A DNA stretch of 31,328 nt from JANNXY01 sp031409775 (GCA_031409775.1 JANNXY010000009.1:1-31328); one strand, 5' to 3'; positions 13,527 through 22,677 are shown, counted from the stretch's first letter. Made by a program: numbers and translations. The notes: generated by a model from the letters alone, not told the origin.

Positions 13527-16250
13527 CTATACCGTCTTCTGGTATTTCTTCATAATCTCTGCCTCTACATCAGATCGGTCGCGGCCATAAGTGAGATACG
13601 ATAGCTCTTTTAATTTATCTACCTGATCCCTATCACCTAGCGGTGGATATGATTCCTCGATGTTGAAGGCTGTGGTCGGCCTGCCGTGGGACAATATTTT
13701 CACATAAGCATTGAGATTGTGAATATTCATGATGTCATTCTTCTTAAAAGTTGGCGTAAACTGCTTCTCTAGGAACTCTGCATCATCAACACCGACGCGA
13801 AACACTGCCATGTTGCCGACGTTACCAAATACAGAATTCTTTATACCTTCGTCGAGCTGTGCGATGTATTGGTGAGCCATATGGAGAGACAGTTTGTATT
13901 TGCGCGCTTCAGAGAGTATTGTCGAGATCGAGTCTGTGGTGAAGTTCTGGAACTCATCGATATATAGATAAAATGGAGGCAAGTCTGCCTTGCCAAAGGA
14001 ATCCATGCGCGATAGTGCGGCCATGGTGAATTTACCCACGAGCACTAGGCCGATTAGGTTGGAATTGATATCACCTAACCGGCCTTTGGATAGATTTACG
14101 AGCAAGATCTTTTTCTTGTCCATGATTTCGCGGAAATTGAGAGTGGAATTCTCCTGAGCGATCACAGGTCGCATGTAGTCGTTCGTGAGGAATACGTCGA
14201 ATTTATTGGTAATGTACTGGACATAGTTCTGGATACCCTGGTCCCCGGTAGTCTTCTCGGCATTCTGCCAGAACTGCACCACCAGAGGGTTCTTGCACAT
14301 GGACATTTTAAATTTCCGATATTCTTTATCTGAAAGTACGCGAGCGATATCGATGAGAGTGTTACCTGACTCCGGATGCTCCATCACGAGTTGGGCCGAG
14401 TTGCGGAAGTATTGCTCGAATGCTGGTCCCATACTCTCTGGCACTGCTCCATAGAGCTTCTTGAATATGCTCATCAATTCATTTATCACAAAAGTTTTCT
14501 GTTCTGGAAACCTAGCATCGAATTCGAGGAAGTTCAGTCCCACAGGTCGAGCAAGGTATGCCGGGTCGAAATATATCACATCGTCATATCGCTCGGGTGG
14601 AATGCGCGAGAGTATATCCTGCACATCTGATCCGTGGGGGTCTATAAAGCAGACACCTTCGCCGTTACGTATGTCTTGGTCGATCATATTGCGTAGAAGT
14701 GTCGACTTACCTGTACCCGTTTGACCCACTACATAGAAGTGGCGTAGGCGATCCTCTGGAGCTATGTATACCCTCTTCTCTATATTCTGATGCTTGTTTA
14801 CACCCAGAAATATACCGGATTCGGCCGATGGATCAAATAGGTCAATAGGCGCCGCAGCTGTCGCGCTATCGCTTTTGCGCAGCTGCGGCGCATTAGATGC
14901 CACACCCTGAGGAAAGTGGAATACCGTGGCGAGCTCTTTGAGGTTTAGAGCTATCTCATCTTTAGATAAATACGACCTAAATGAAAATTCATGGAAAATC
15001 CTATGAGCTTTGGGCCCCTCTAGTCTCTCGAACTCCAAGCTGTTGCCGGTAGCCAGCTCGAACTGGCTAAACGCAGACTCTATCTCCCCCAATATATCCG
15101 ACGCTCTCATCATGGTTTCTGCAGATACCACGATACGGATGTTGACTGATGCGATTCTGGACTCGAGCTTCCTTTTGAAATGTTCCAGAGATATATCATC
15201 GATAGGCTTAGGGGTGCTCGGCTCTTCTTTCTTGGTATTCCAGAACATACTCTTTAATTCTTCACCTATTATGTCTGTGACGGATTCATCACCAATAGCC
15301 TTCTTTACACTTGTACCCTTCTGGACTTCTTCGATAGATTTCTTGTACATTTTGGTATAGTCAGAGTCAGCAGGCTTTATCACGAACTGTATCGCCGCAC
15401 CCTCGCCTACTTTATTGATCTTGGAAAGTGCATTGAGCAATACTGACAAAGGATCTGCATCAAATGTTTCGTAGGTTCGTAGCGGATATATGTGGTTCTT
15501 GCGGAGCTTTAGAACTGACCCGATACTCTGACCTGTTGGTGTAAACACATTGTAGTCATCGCGCTTGCGAGCGAGTTTGGCATTGGGGAATATCGATACT
15601 AGCTGCTTCTCGAACAAGCCTTCGCGTGCCTCGGCAACAGATGCATAGAATACGAATTCCTCGCTCCCCTCTGCTAGTGCGATCTCCAGTGAGAATGAAT
15701 TGTCTATATCATGCGCGGTCTGCGTGAGCATTCCAGCATAGAACTGCTCCATCACTGATACGAGTTCCTTTAGGTCTTTCTTGTCGCTATCGGGGTCTAG
15801 GTGGGGCAGCGTGACTTCATATAGAGTCTTGGTCAGGGACTTCTCTAGTGCACTGCCATGACGGAGACCCTTGGCTTCATAACCCTCCTTTATGAACTCG
15901 ACAATAAATCTATGGAAATCATCCTCTAGATGTGGATCGTTCATCTTCTCTACTATTGATAGAGCGTTTTTGATACCCCTTTCCTGAACTATACTTAGTA
16001 GTTCTGCTATCTTGGTATCATGTGCCTCTGGGGATAGATCTAGCGTAATAGCCTCCACAGCATCGTCTGACATCGCATATTTCTCCTGCAGAACAACATC
16101 TGGTGATTGTCGGGCATAATCATCTACTTGTTCGTGTATTATCTGTTCTATCGGAGCGTTGTTCTTGGACTCGGACTTCTCTACCTTGGCGCGCAGATAT
16201 ACCAACTCTTCTTCGAGTGAGCTGAATTGCTTCGAGTGTGGATTTTCCAT
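13527..16250 (-). CDS. Type IV secretion-like DNA-binding/TraD-VirB4-type ATPase
   Basis: This 907-residue cytoplasmic ATPase has a long N-terminal region (1-480) of unclear function, starting with a coiled coil, and a C-terminal RecA-like motor. The Walker A motif GQTGTGKST is at about 508-516, preceded by EDRLRHFYVVG, and followed by GVCFIDPHGSDVQDIL; the Walker B site is FYLYIDEFQNF at about 758-768. SEARKYKLSLHMAHQYIAQL is the typical sensor region of TraG/TraD/VirD4 and DUF87 proteins. Such proteins drive DNA or protein through type IV secretion or pilus-like systems. No other secretion components are nearby. Its -10 box lies 6 nt before the ATG, only 12 bp after the preceding gene's stop. 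Confidence 0.85.
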   Translation of the reverse strand: MENPHSKQFSSLEEELVYLRAKVEKSESKNNAPIEQIIHEQVDDYARQSPDVVLQEKYAMSDDAVEAITLDLSPEAHDTKIAELLSIVQERGIKNALSIVEKMNDPHLEDDFHRFIVEFIKEGYEAKGLRHGSALEKSLTKTLYEVTLPHLDPDSDKKDLKELVSVMEQFYAGMLTQTAHDIDNSFSLEIALAEGSEEFVFYASVAEAREGLFEKQLVSIFPNAKLARKRDDYNVFTPTGQSIGSVLKLRKNHIYPLRTYETFDADPLSVLLNALSKINKVGEGAAIQFVIKPADSDYTKMYKKSIEEVQKGTSVKKAIGDESVTDIIGEELKSMFWNTKKEEPSTPKPIDDISLEHFKRKLESRIASVNIRIVVSAETMMRASDILGEIESAFSQFELATGNSLEFERLEGPKAHRIFHEFSFRSYLSKDEIALNLKELATVFHFPQGVASNAPQLRKSDSATAAAPIDLFDPSAESGIFLGVNKHQNIEKRVYIAPEDRLRHFYVVGQTGTGKSTLLRNMIDQDIRNGEGVCFIDPHGSDVQDILSRIPPERYDDVIYFDPAYLARPVGLNFLEFDARFPEQKTFVINELMSIFKKLYGAVPESMGPAFEQYFRNSAQLVMEHPESGNTLIDIARVLSDKEYRKFKMSMCKNPLVVQFWQNAEKTTGDQGIQNYVQYITNKFDVFLTNDYMRPVIAQENSTLNFREIMDKKKILLVNLSKGRLGDINSNLIGLVLVGKFTMAALSRMDSFGKADLPPFYLYIDEFQNFTTDSISTILSEARKYKLSLHMAHQYIAQLDEGIKNSVFGNVGNMAVFRVGVDDAEFLEKQFTPTFKKNDIMNIHNLNAYVKILSHGRPTTAFNIEESYPPLGDRDQVDKLKELSYLTYGRDRSDVEAEIMKKYQKTV

Positions 16251-16256
16251 CCATAT

Positions 16257-16262
16257 ATTATA
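16257..16262 (-). promoter_or_regulatory. Leaderless -10 box for the ATPase gene
   Basis: A perfect TATAAT on the minus strand ends 6 nt before the ATG at 16250, inside the 12-bp gap after the glycosyltransferase fusion gene. The -35 region would lie in that gene's last codons and is weak. Confidence 0.45.
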
Positions 16263-17993
16263 CTACAAACCAGAAACTTTACTTCCAATTTTCTTTGCGT
16301 TAGCAGTGAAGATATTACAGTATTTATCATACAGCTCCTCTGGTGCTAAAGTTCTGGCATCAGAAAGAAAGCGGACATTCTCAGGTTCGATGAATTTTTC
16401 AACCTTCTTCCACACTGGGGTATCAATTTGATTTACAATATAAGAGAGAAAAAATCTCCTCAAGGTTGCATCAGCAAACTTTTCAAAAACTTCTTTATCT
16501 AGTTTAAGTACAGAATGTAACAGTTCAGCTTCACCGCGAATATCTTCAAAATCCTTATAGTAATCATTGGGTGCATTTTTTATAAGAGCTCGTAGAACTC
16601 GTCTAGAGCTTGTCAAGACATCCGAATTAATACTAGCGATTTTCCCTCCTTCACCTTCCACTAATTTTTTTAATTGGATATCTTCTCCCGGCATTGGTCT
16701 GCCCTCCTCATTCTTGGGTTGAGGCATACCACCAACTTTCTTATACATTTCATTGGTAATTGCGAAGTTAACCCCCCTTGGAGGTATTTCAATGTTACTG
16801 ACGAATGCATCTCGAACTGTCCAAACTTTATCAATTATATAATATAATTCTGGACGAATTTTGAATGGACTCCAATCATGTCTAGCAAGACCGAATAGAC
16901 AATCTGCATTAGTGTCATCAAAACCTTTACCTATTACTTCAATCCAATTGTTGGGAACAATTGAATCAGCATCTGTACCTGCAAGAAATGGAATACTTCT
17001 AGATGATGCATCATCCATTCCTTTGCGCCTAGAAAAGCCCACCCCTTTTTTATCTTCAGTAAGGAGCTTCAGATTGAAAGACCTGCGCTTTATTTCTTCC
17101 AATACGATATTTCTTGTTTCATCAGTACTACTATTGTCGACAATAATAACCTCAAAATCTTTGCGGGTTTGGTTTCTGAAGGATTCCAGTAATTTGGGAA
17201 TGGTTTCTTCTTCGTTTAAAGCAGGGACTGTTACAGATATCCGAGGTATATTATTCATATTTTCTATCTTAATAAATTGAATCATTTCCCTTTTCAGAAC
17301 CTTACGCAAAACTTTGAATTTGTCTGCAGAAATTAGAGCGCTTAAATCCTCGGTAATGATACGATCTGTTACATTGATCTCTATGAAGTCAATCAGCTTC
17401 TCGAGATAATCCTTTGAATCCAAACCTGTTCGATCAGTTATAATACTAGGCTCATATTTATATCCTTGCATGAAAAAGTGGTGGATGTCATACAGGTCTC
17501 GACCGGCAATATGTCCAGTTTTCTCGAACCTATCTGTTAGAGCGCATAATTTGTGGGCAAACATTGTTTCTATGGTTTGACATTTCATCACTCGATTAAT
17601 TTCTACAAAACTCTCAGGGCTATATTTGCTAGATTTGAATAGCGGAAAAGAAGCATCGACCTTGAGTGTGTTTCTGCCTTGATTATTTTTCTGTTCATTT
17701 TCATATTTCAGGAAATACTGGATACCATTCTTGCTAGAATCCTTGACCGACAGGCCAAGTTCTATAAATATTTTCTCTAATGCTTTGCGAGTCTTTGGCA
17801 CGTCATCTATCTCGCCGGCATAATCGAAATCCAAGTCAACGGAAAATCTATCTAACCATCCAAGCATCGAAGCACAAGTGCCGCCTTTAAAATATAGCAC
17901 TTGAGAAAGATAAGCGTCATCAGCTATAGATTCGAGCACGCGATAAAGCCACGCTTTGTGAATGTTGTCCTCCGGATTAAATGTTTGCATCAT
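16263..17993 (-). CDS. AbiEii-type nucleotidyltransferase toxin fused to a family 2 glycosyltransferase
   Basis: One uninterrupted frame of 576 residues (start ATG 17993; the ATG at 17990 is equally possible) joins two enzyme domains. Residues about 1-245 match AbiEii/AbiGii toxins: YFKGGTCASMLGWLDRFSVD carries the GG and the metal-binding SVDLDFDY, and AHKLCALTDRF with GRDLYDIHHFF is the C-terminal family signature. From M246 (base 17258) a GT-A glycosyltransferase begins: PRISVTVPALNEEETIPKLL, IIVDNSSTDET and the metal-binding GTDADS. There is no stop codon between them. The 5' end overlaps the antitoxin gene by 17 bp. AbiEii toxins transfer nucleotides; in known AbiE systems they arrest growth. 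Whether the glycosyltransferase is toxin-linked or an accidental fusion is unknown. Confidence 0.8.
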   Translation of the reverse strand: MMQTFNPEDNIHKAWLYRVLESIADDAYLSQVLYFKGGTCASMLGWLDRFSVDLDFDYAGEIDDVPKTRKALEKIFIELGLSVKDSSKNGIQYFLKYENEQKNNQGRNTLKVDASFPLFKSSKYSPESFVEINRVMKCQTIETMFAHKLCALTDRFEKTGHIAGRDLYDIHHFFMQGYKYEPSIITDRTGLDSKDYLEKLIDFIEINVTDRIITEDLSALISADKFKVLRKVLKREMIQFIKIENMNNIPRISVTVPALNEEETIPKLLESFRNQTRKDFEVIIVDNSSTDETRNIVLEEIKRRSFNLKLLTEDKKGVGFSRRKGMDDASSRSIPFLAGTDADSIVPNNWIEVIGKGFDDTNADCLFGLARHDWSPFKIRPELYYIIDKVWTVRDAFVSNIEIPPRGVNFAITNEMYKKVGGMPQPKNEEGRPMPGEDIQLKKLVEGEGGKIASINSDVLTSSRRVLRALIKNAPNDYYKDFEDIRGEAELLHSVLKLDKEVFEKFADATLRRFFLSYIVNQIDTPVWKKVEKFIEPENVRFLSDARTLAPEELYDKYCNIFTANAKKIGSKVSGL

Positions 17994-18528
17994 AATATTT
18001 TTTGGAATTGAAATACGATAGATCCTTTTTGGCACGAGATGCTGTAGCGAAATTAATTCCCTGTTTGGTCACGATTCCAGAATTATCATATAGATATCTA
18101 TCCTGCATTTTTCTTACCCGATAATTATAGCCCAAAATTGAGAATCTCTTTGAGACATTACCCACGATAGTTATCTCCGTCGGACGCTGATTAATAATTC
18201 CTGCATCGAATAAAACCGTCTCGCAAGAAACATAAGCAAACCTGCGAAGCGATTTGATACCCAAAACAGTTGGGTCAATTTTCTTGGGATTAGAAACTGC
18301 GTAAAGTCTTCTCCATATTCTATAGAGCAAACCTCTTTTCGTATATCGTCCTACCATCACTCGAAGTGCCCCGCGATTGGTAACACTCCATATTGTAGCC
18401 AGATCTTGTATGCTAAAAACCAACCCTGGCATTGTAGATAGTTTGGACAATCGATCTCCGTCAGAAATCCTTGATTTACTTTTTGATTTAGCTGGCTTTT
18501 TTAGCTCTTTTCCTATTTTGGTGTTCAT
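17977..18528 (-). CDS. AbiEi-like antitoxin/transcriptional regulator
   Basis: The 183-residue protein precedes and overlaps the AbiEii-like gene, the standard order of AbiE systems. Residues about 33-85 form a winged helix: FSIQDLATIWSVTNRGALRV, then RYTKRGLLYRIWRRLYAVSN. The rest (FAYVSCETVLFDAGIINQRP, TEITIVGNVSKRFSILGYNY) follows the AbiEi C-terminal pattern. AbiEi antitoxins repress their own promoter and neutralise the toxin without a stable complex (type IV). The basic N-terminal 25 residues are an addition. An inverted repeat spans the promoter immediately upstream, as expected for autoregulation. Confidence 0.75.
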   Translation of the reverse strand: MNTKIGKELKKPAKSKSKSRISDGDRLSKLSTMPGLVFSIQDLATIWSVTNRGALRVMVGRYTKRGLLYRIWRRLYAVSNPKKIDPTVLGIKSLRRFAYVSCETVLFDAGIINQRPTEITIVGNVSKRFSILGYNYRVRKMQDRYLYDNSGIVTKQGINFATASRAKKDLSYFNSKKYYDANI

Positions 18529-18529
18529 T

Positions 18530-18555
18530 TATAATATACTTATATGTATACTATA
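18530..18555 (-). promoter_or_regulatory. AbiE promoter/operator inverted repeat
   Basis: TATAATATAC (18530-18539) and GTATACTATA (18546-18555) form a 10-bp inverted repeat with one mismatch and a 6-bp centre. It begins 1 nt before the antitoxin ATG and covers the -10 region. AbiEi proteins are known to bind inverted repeats in their own promoters, so this is the likely operator. Confidence 0.55.
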
Positions 18556-18573
18556 ACACATCCATAACCAAAT

Positions 18574-21500
18574 CTACAAACCTAGATCTTTTAGCTTCTT
18601 TATTGTCACTGTATTTACAGTACCATCAGCTGGAACAATTTTATTCTTGGCTTGCCACTTCTTCAGTGCTTCGACAGTGAGAGGACCGAATTTACCTTTC
18701 TTTAAATTGCTTGGCCATTTGAGGAAACCGTTGGATTCTAGGAAATTTTGTAAGACTTTTACATCATCACTACTCGTTCCTAGAACAATTTTAGGATCTT
18801 TGGAAAATTTTATTGGTGCTTTGTTTGCAACAGTAGTTTTAATAGGTTTTGTAGGCTTGGGGACTTTGAGCAAAGTATTCATCTTTGCGAGAGTCTTCGT
18901 GTCTAGCTTACCTGTTGCTGTAGTGAGGCCTAGTTCCTTTAGATACTTATTCTGGAAATCCTTGATAGCTTGTTCAGTTGCTTTGCCAAACGATCCCTTA
19001 TCACTATTAATATTTGCATCAGTAATTAATCCAAGCCTTACAAGTCCAGTCTGGAGCTTGGTGACATTGACCCCTTTCTCACCGATCTTCACAGCCTTGG
19101 GGATAGCTTTGCTTCCCCCACCCCCGCCACCTCCACCTCCGCCGCCACGACTCCGTCTAACCACTTCTGCTTCTCTGGTCACATTTATACTATAAGTACT
19201 TGTAGAAACTCCGTCTTCAGCAGTGACATCAATACTGATTAAAATAGATCCGACTGAAATTGATATAGGATCAGAAGCAGACCCGGTCGAAGTTGTAGCA
19301 TTATTTACTTTAATGGTTGAATGAAATTGGTTTTGTACTGGGGTGATAGTTATGCTACCTATATTGCTACTCACACTTGCAGCATACGAGACTGTGCTTG
19401 AAGAAAAGCCTGGATTTAGGCTACCACTGCTCAGAGTGATATTTTGTAATTTGGCATCAGAACTTGGAGGATTTACGGTGATTGTATATATCGCAGTTGT
19501 TGTACCGTTTTCTGCAGTTACCATCAGAGTATCACCACTGAGCACTGGGTTTGATAAATTTCCAATACTGAAACCCTGGTACAAATCACCTTTCGTCAGA
19601 GCAGTAATAAAAGTCGAAGACGCTGTACCAAATGGAACATTAACAATCGTTGAGCTTGCATTGTCCACTGTATATGCTGAAGAAGTAATTGTAGTAATAG
19701 AGCTTGGGGGTAAAAGATTTATTTTAACATCGTAAATTTGAGTCAAAGAATCTATTGCTGTTACTGTGTAAGTGGTTGTAGAAGTGAAATTATTGGACAC
19801 ACCTGATCCTGGGTTAACTGAAACACCAGTAATTGTAATGCTTGGGATAAGAGAAGTTAGGTTAGTGCTATATGGAACATCGAGGATGATCGAGTGTGTT
19901 AATTCATTTATAGTAGTTGTACCTACTTGATTTGGGACTGTAAAGGCGGTGATGGCTTTGACCTGCATTGATGCGAGAGTATTATATGCATTTATTCTTT
20001 TACCAGAAACAGTCTTCCCGCTCAAAGCGCCCAGACTATCTCCGGTGTTTAGAATGATACTTTTTATTTGGGAATATGGCAGATTAGGAACATAACCATA
20101 CATAAGTGCAGCAAGACCAGCAACATAGGGAGCTGCCATCGAGGTACCACTTCTAAAATTATAATTTTCATCAGAGCCATCACTAAAACTGCTAATTTCT
20201 ATATCATCCACTACGCAACCGAAATAATTTTGTGCTGGGCTATTGGACGAATTGGTGTGCCATTTAAATCCAAATCTGAAATTACTAGTTAAAAATTCAC
20301 TTGGTATAGGGTAACTTTCGAAATCATAACCGGCACCACCAGCCGAGCTTGCATCACCGTTTAGACTATCTAGAGTTGTCTCGTTCCATCTGAACTCTTC
20401 TTCAAAGCCACTCCCCCCATCGAATTGTAGTGCTATATAGTCGCTACTTGCAGGCGAGAAATACTCTGTGTCGCAAGCTGCATAAAAGCTAATTGTAGTG
20501 TTCCCAGACAAATTATAGACTGGGCTAGAAGCATCACTATCTATATTATTTGCATACGGTTCGTTGATATAATCACTTGCAAGCACATTATCTCCTCCAG
20601 AAAGTTCATATGTCCCCCAGTCACCGTTTTTCGTCCATCCCATAGGGAGGTTGGGTTCGATGACTCCATTAAAATTCTCTGTGGTTACAGATGTGTAGTC
20701 TGTTAAGCTTTGGATATTTGTACCCGGCGCCCCTACATCGACAGATACATTACCAAAGCTCGAAAAATTAGCTAAAATATCATTCTGATCTGTAGCGGCA
20801 ACAGAGATAATATTATCCAAATCATAATCAGAAGGATAAAGATGGCCAGTTTCATTATTGGTAGCACTATTTCCCGCCGCAGCGACAAAGAGTCCTCCTG
20901 CGGTCCTGAATCGATTGATCGCATTGTATTCGAGCCCTGAGAAACTCGATCCGCCATAACTAGCATTAATAATCTTCGCACCGTTCTGGATTGCAAAATC
21001 AATACTTTTTATATTATCACTTACAGACAGAGATGATTTGATAGCCATTATTTTAGCATTGGGAGCTACTCCAATTATTCCTTTGTTATTACCCTTTGTA
21101 CCAGCAATAGTTCCTGCAACATGGGTTCCGTGAGAAGACGTTGTAGGTAGCGGGGTTTTATCATTATCTTCGAAGTCATAACCATAGTTACAGTTCCCGA
21201 TCACGATGCCATTTTCATTTTTGCAACTAATACCATTCCACATATTTCCGATTAAATCAGGGTGATTATATGCCACCCCGCTATCTATCACAGCCACGAT
21301 AACATCAGTTGAGGTTCCATCGCTGATTGCCCATGCCTCTGGTGCATCGATATCAGCATCATTTGTTCCTGTAACATCATCCACCAATTGCCCTATATTA
21401 TCCAACCCCCAGAGATTGGTTCTAAATGTATCATTTGTACTAATCACCAGAGGGTATCGTTTATAGTTTGGTTCAACAAATTCGATATTTGGATCATTCT

Positions 21501-21849
21501 TTAATTCTTCGATCTTCTGCTCAACTGTTGTATGGTCCTTAATTCTAAAAACCGATATATTGTTTCCTATCAAATCCTCTTTCCTCTCTAGAGATTCAGC
21601 TGAGAAAAGACTCACAGATGCCGATCTACCCAAAGAAGATTTCAGGTCAATTTTCTCATCTTTGTATTTAATTAAAATCTCCCCTTCTACATAGTCCTTC
21701 TTGATAGTTTCTTCTCTCTTTAAATCATTACGACTAGGCTCGATTTCGAGGGCAAAAACTTGAGTATTTAGACTACCGAAGATAATTATTAATATTAGAA
21801 CTATTGTGGCAATCTTCTTAACATACTTCAGAATTTGGGTTGATATCAT
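18574..21849 (-). CDS. Secreted subtilisin-like serine protease with C-terminal peptidoglycan-binding domains
   Basis: The 1091-residue protein has a signal peptide (about 1-33) and an inhibitor-like propeptide (YVEGEILIKYKDEKIDL to FVEPNYKRY, about 52-132). The S8 catalytic residues are all present: D189 (VIVAVIDSG), H240 (SSHGTHVAGT), oxyanion N327 (AAAGNS) and S570 (RSGTSMAAP). About 170 residues (385-558) are inserted between GAPGTNIQSL and the serine loop and look like a jelly-roll domain. Beta-sandwich modules follow: DUF5018-like (about 630-715), a related unit (716-795) and a cadherin-like domain (about 797-893). A poly-Gly linker (902-912) leads to two PG_binding_1 domains (about 918-985 and 1017-1090). 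It probably acts as a wall-attached protease. A consensus leaderless promoter precedes it. Confidence 0.9.
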   Translation of the reverse strand: MISTQILKYVKKIATIVLILIIIFGSLNTQVFALEIEPSRNDLKREETIKKDYVEGEILIKYKDEKIDLKSSLGRSASVSLFSAESLERKEDLIGNNISVFRIKDHTTVEQKIEELKNDPNIEFVEPNYKRYPLVISTNDTFRTNLWGLDNIGQLVDDVTGTNDADIDAPEAWAISDGTSTDVIVAVIDSGVAYNHPDLIGNMWNGISCKNENGIVIGNCNYGYDFEDNDKTPLPTTSSHGTHVAGTIAGTKGNNKGIIGVAPNAKIMAIKSSLSVSDNIKSIDFAIQNGAKIINASYGGSSFSGLEYNAINRFRTAGGLFVAAAGNSATNNETGHLYPSDYDLDNIISVAATDQNDILANFSSFGNVSVDVGAPGTNIQSLTDYTSVTTENFNGVIEPNLPMGWTKNGDWGTYELSGGDNVLASDYINEPYANNIDSDASSPVYNLSGNTTISFYAACDTEYFSPASSDYIALQFDGGSGFEEEFRWNETTLDSLNGDASSAGGAGYDFESYPIPSEFLTSNFRFGFKWHTNSSNSPAQNYFGCVVDDIEISSFSDGSDENYNFRSGTSMAAPYVAGLAALMYGYVPNLPYSQIKSIILNTGDSLGALSGKTVSGKRINAYNTLASMQVKAITAFTVPNQVGTTTINELTHSIILDVPYSTNLTSLIPSITITGVSVNPGSGVSNNFTSTTTYTVTAIDSLTQIYDVKINLLPPSSITTITSSAYTVDNASSTIVNVPFGTASSTFITALTKGDLYQGFSIGNLSNPVLSGDTLMVTAENGTTTAIYTITVNPPSSDAKLQNITLSSGSLNPGFSSSTVSYAASVSSNIGSITITPVQNQFHSTIKVNNATTSTGSASDPISISVGSILISIDVTAEDGVSTSTYSINVTREAEVVRRSRGGGGGGGGGGGSKAIPKAVKIGEKGVNVTKLQTGLVRLGLITDANINSDKGSFGKATEQAIKDFQNKYLKELGLTTATGKLDTKTLAKMNTLLKVPKPTKPIKTTVANKAPIKFSKDPKIVLGTSSDDVKVLQNFLESNGFLKWPSNLKKGKFGPLTVEALKKWQAKNKIVPADGTVNTVTIKKLKDLGL

Positions 21850-21855
21850 GGGCTG

Positions 21856-21884
21856 ATATTACGAAATAAGCCCAGATGTGTCAA
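21856..21884 (-). promoter_or_regulatory. Consensus leaderless promoter of the subtilase gene
   Basis: On the minus strand, a perfect TTGACA (21884-21879), a 17-bp spacer and TAATAT (21861-21856) end 6 nt before the ATG at 21849. The predicted start point is the start codon itself. Confidence 0.75.
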
Positions 21885-21891
21885 TGGTGAG

Positions 21892-22674
21892 TTATTTGGT
21901 AACCACCACCGCCCTCCCTTCAGTAATCACCACCGTGTGCTCGAAATGGGCCGAGAGTGAGCCATCTGCTGTGAGGTAGGTGTAGCCGTCGGGGTCGAGT
22001 TTGATCTTCATCCTGCCTTTCTTGCCCGGACCTACACAGAGCATCGGCTCGATCGCTATCACCATGCCGGGTTTAAGTAACGCACCTTTACCGGGCTTGC
22101 CCCAGTTAGGCACAAATGGCTCCTCGTGAACACTGTAGCCTACGCCGTGGCCGCATAGATCTTCAGCCAAGCTAAATCCATACGCAGTCGCCACCCTCTC
22201 TATCGCATGGCCGATGTCGCCTATATACGAGCCTGCGCGAGCCTGCGCTATACCTGCAGCGAGAGCTTCCCTGGTAGCCTTTAACAGTTTCTTGGTATCA
22301 TTGGGGATTTTCCCTACTGGCAGAGTAACTGCAGCATCTACATACATCCCATCATGTATGAGTGATGCATCGATAGTTACGATATCTCCTTCTTTTAACT
22401 CCTTTGGATTCTCGTTTGGAATACCGTGAACGATTTCATCGTTTATAGATACACAGGTCGCCGCAGGGTAAGCACGCTTCGCACCGGCTGGAGTGTAGCC
22501 GAGTATAGCTGGCTTGTCCCCACCTTCCTTGATAAGTTTCCTAGCAAGGTCTTCGATAGATTTGGTCGAAGTTCCAGGCACTGCGAGCTTGGAAAGTTCA
22601 GAGAGAATAAAAGAAAGTCGCTTGCCACCAGCCTTGAGGCTTTCTATTTCTTTATCACTTTTAATCGTTATCAT
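21892..22674 (-). CDS. map: Methionine aminopeptidase, type I
   Basis: The 260-residue protein is a full-length type I enzyme. The five metal ligands are visible: Asp in VTIDASLI, Asp in MYVDAAVT, His in LCGHGVGYSVHEEP, Glu in VIAIEPML and Glu in SAHFEHTVVI. It removes the initiator methionine from nascent proteins in the cytoplasm. No N-terminal zinc-finger extension is present. The ATG lies 3 bp after the adk stop, with no Shine-Dalgarno sequence, so map is translated from the adk transcript. secY-adk-map is the ancestral order, but here secY is separated from adk by two other genes. Confidence 0.95.
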   Translation of the reverse strand: MITIKSDKEIESLKAGGKRLSFILSELSKLAVPGTSTKSIEDLARKLIKEGGDKPAILGYTPAGAKRAYPAATCVSINDEIVHGIPNENPKELKEGDIVTIDASLIHDGMYVDAAVTLPVGKIPNDTKKLLKATREALAAGIAQARAGSYIGDIGHAIERVATAYGFSLAEDLCGHGVGYSVHEEPFVPNWGKPGKGALLKPGMVIAIEPMLCVGPGKKGRMKIKLDPDGYTYLTADGSLSAHFEHTVVITEGRAVVVTK

Positions 22675-22677
22675 TAT

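Noticed and set aside
18647..19195. Long plus-strand open frame with a poly-Pro run, antisense to the subtilase
   Set aside because: It is the mirror of the poly-Gly linker and PG-binding domains on the minus strand.
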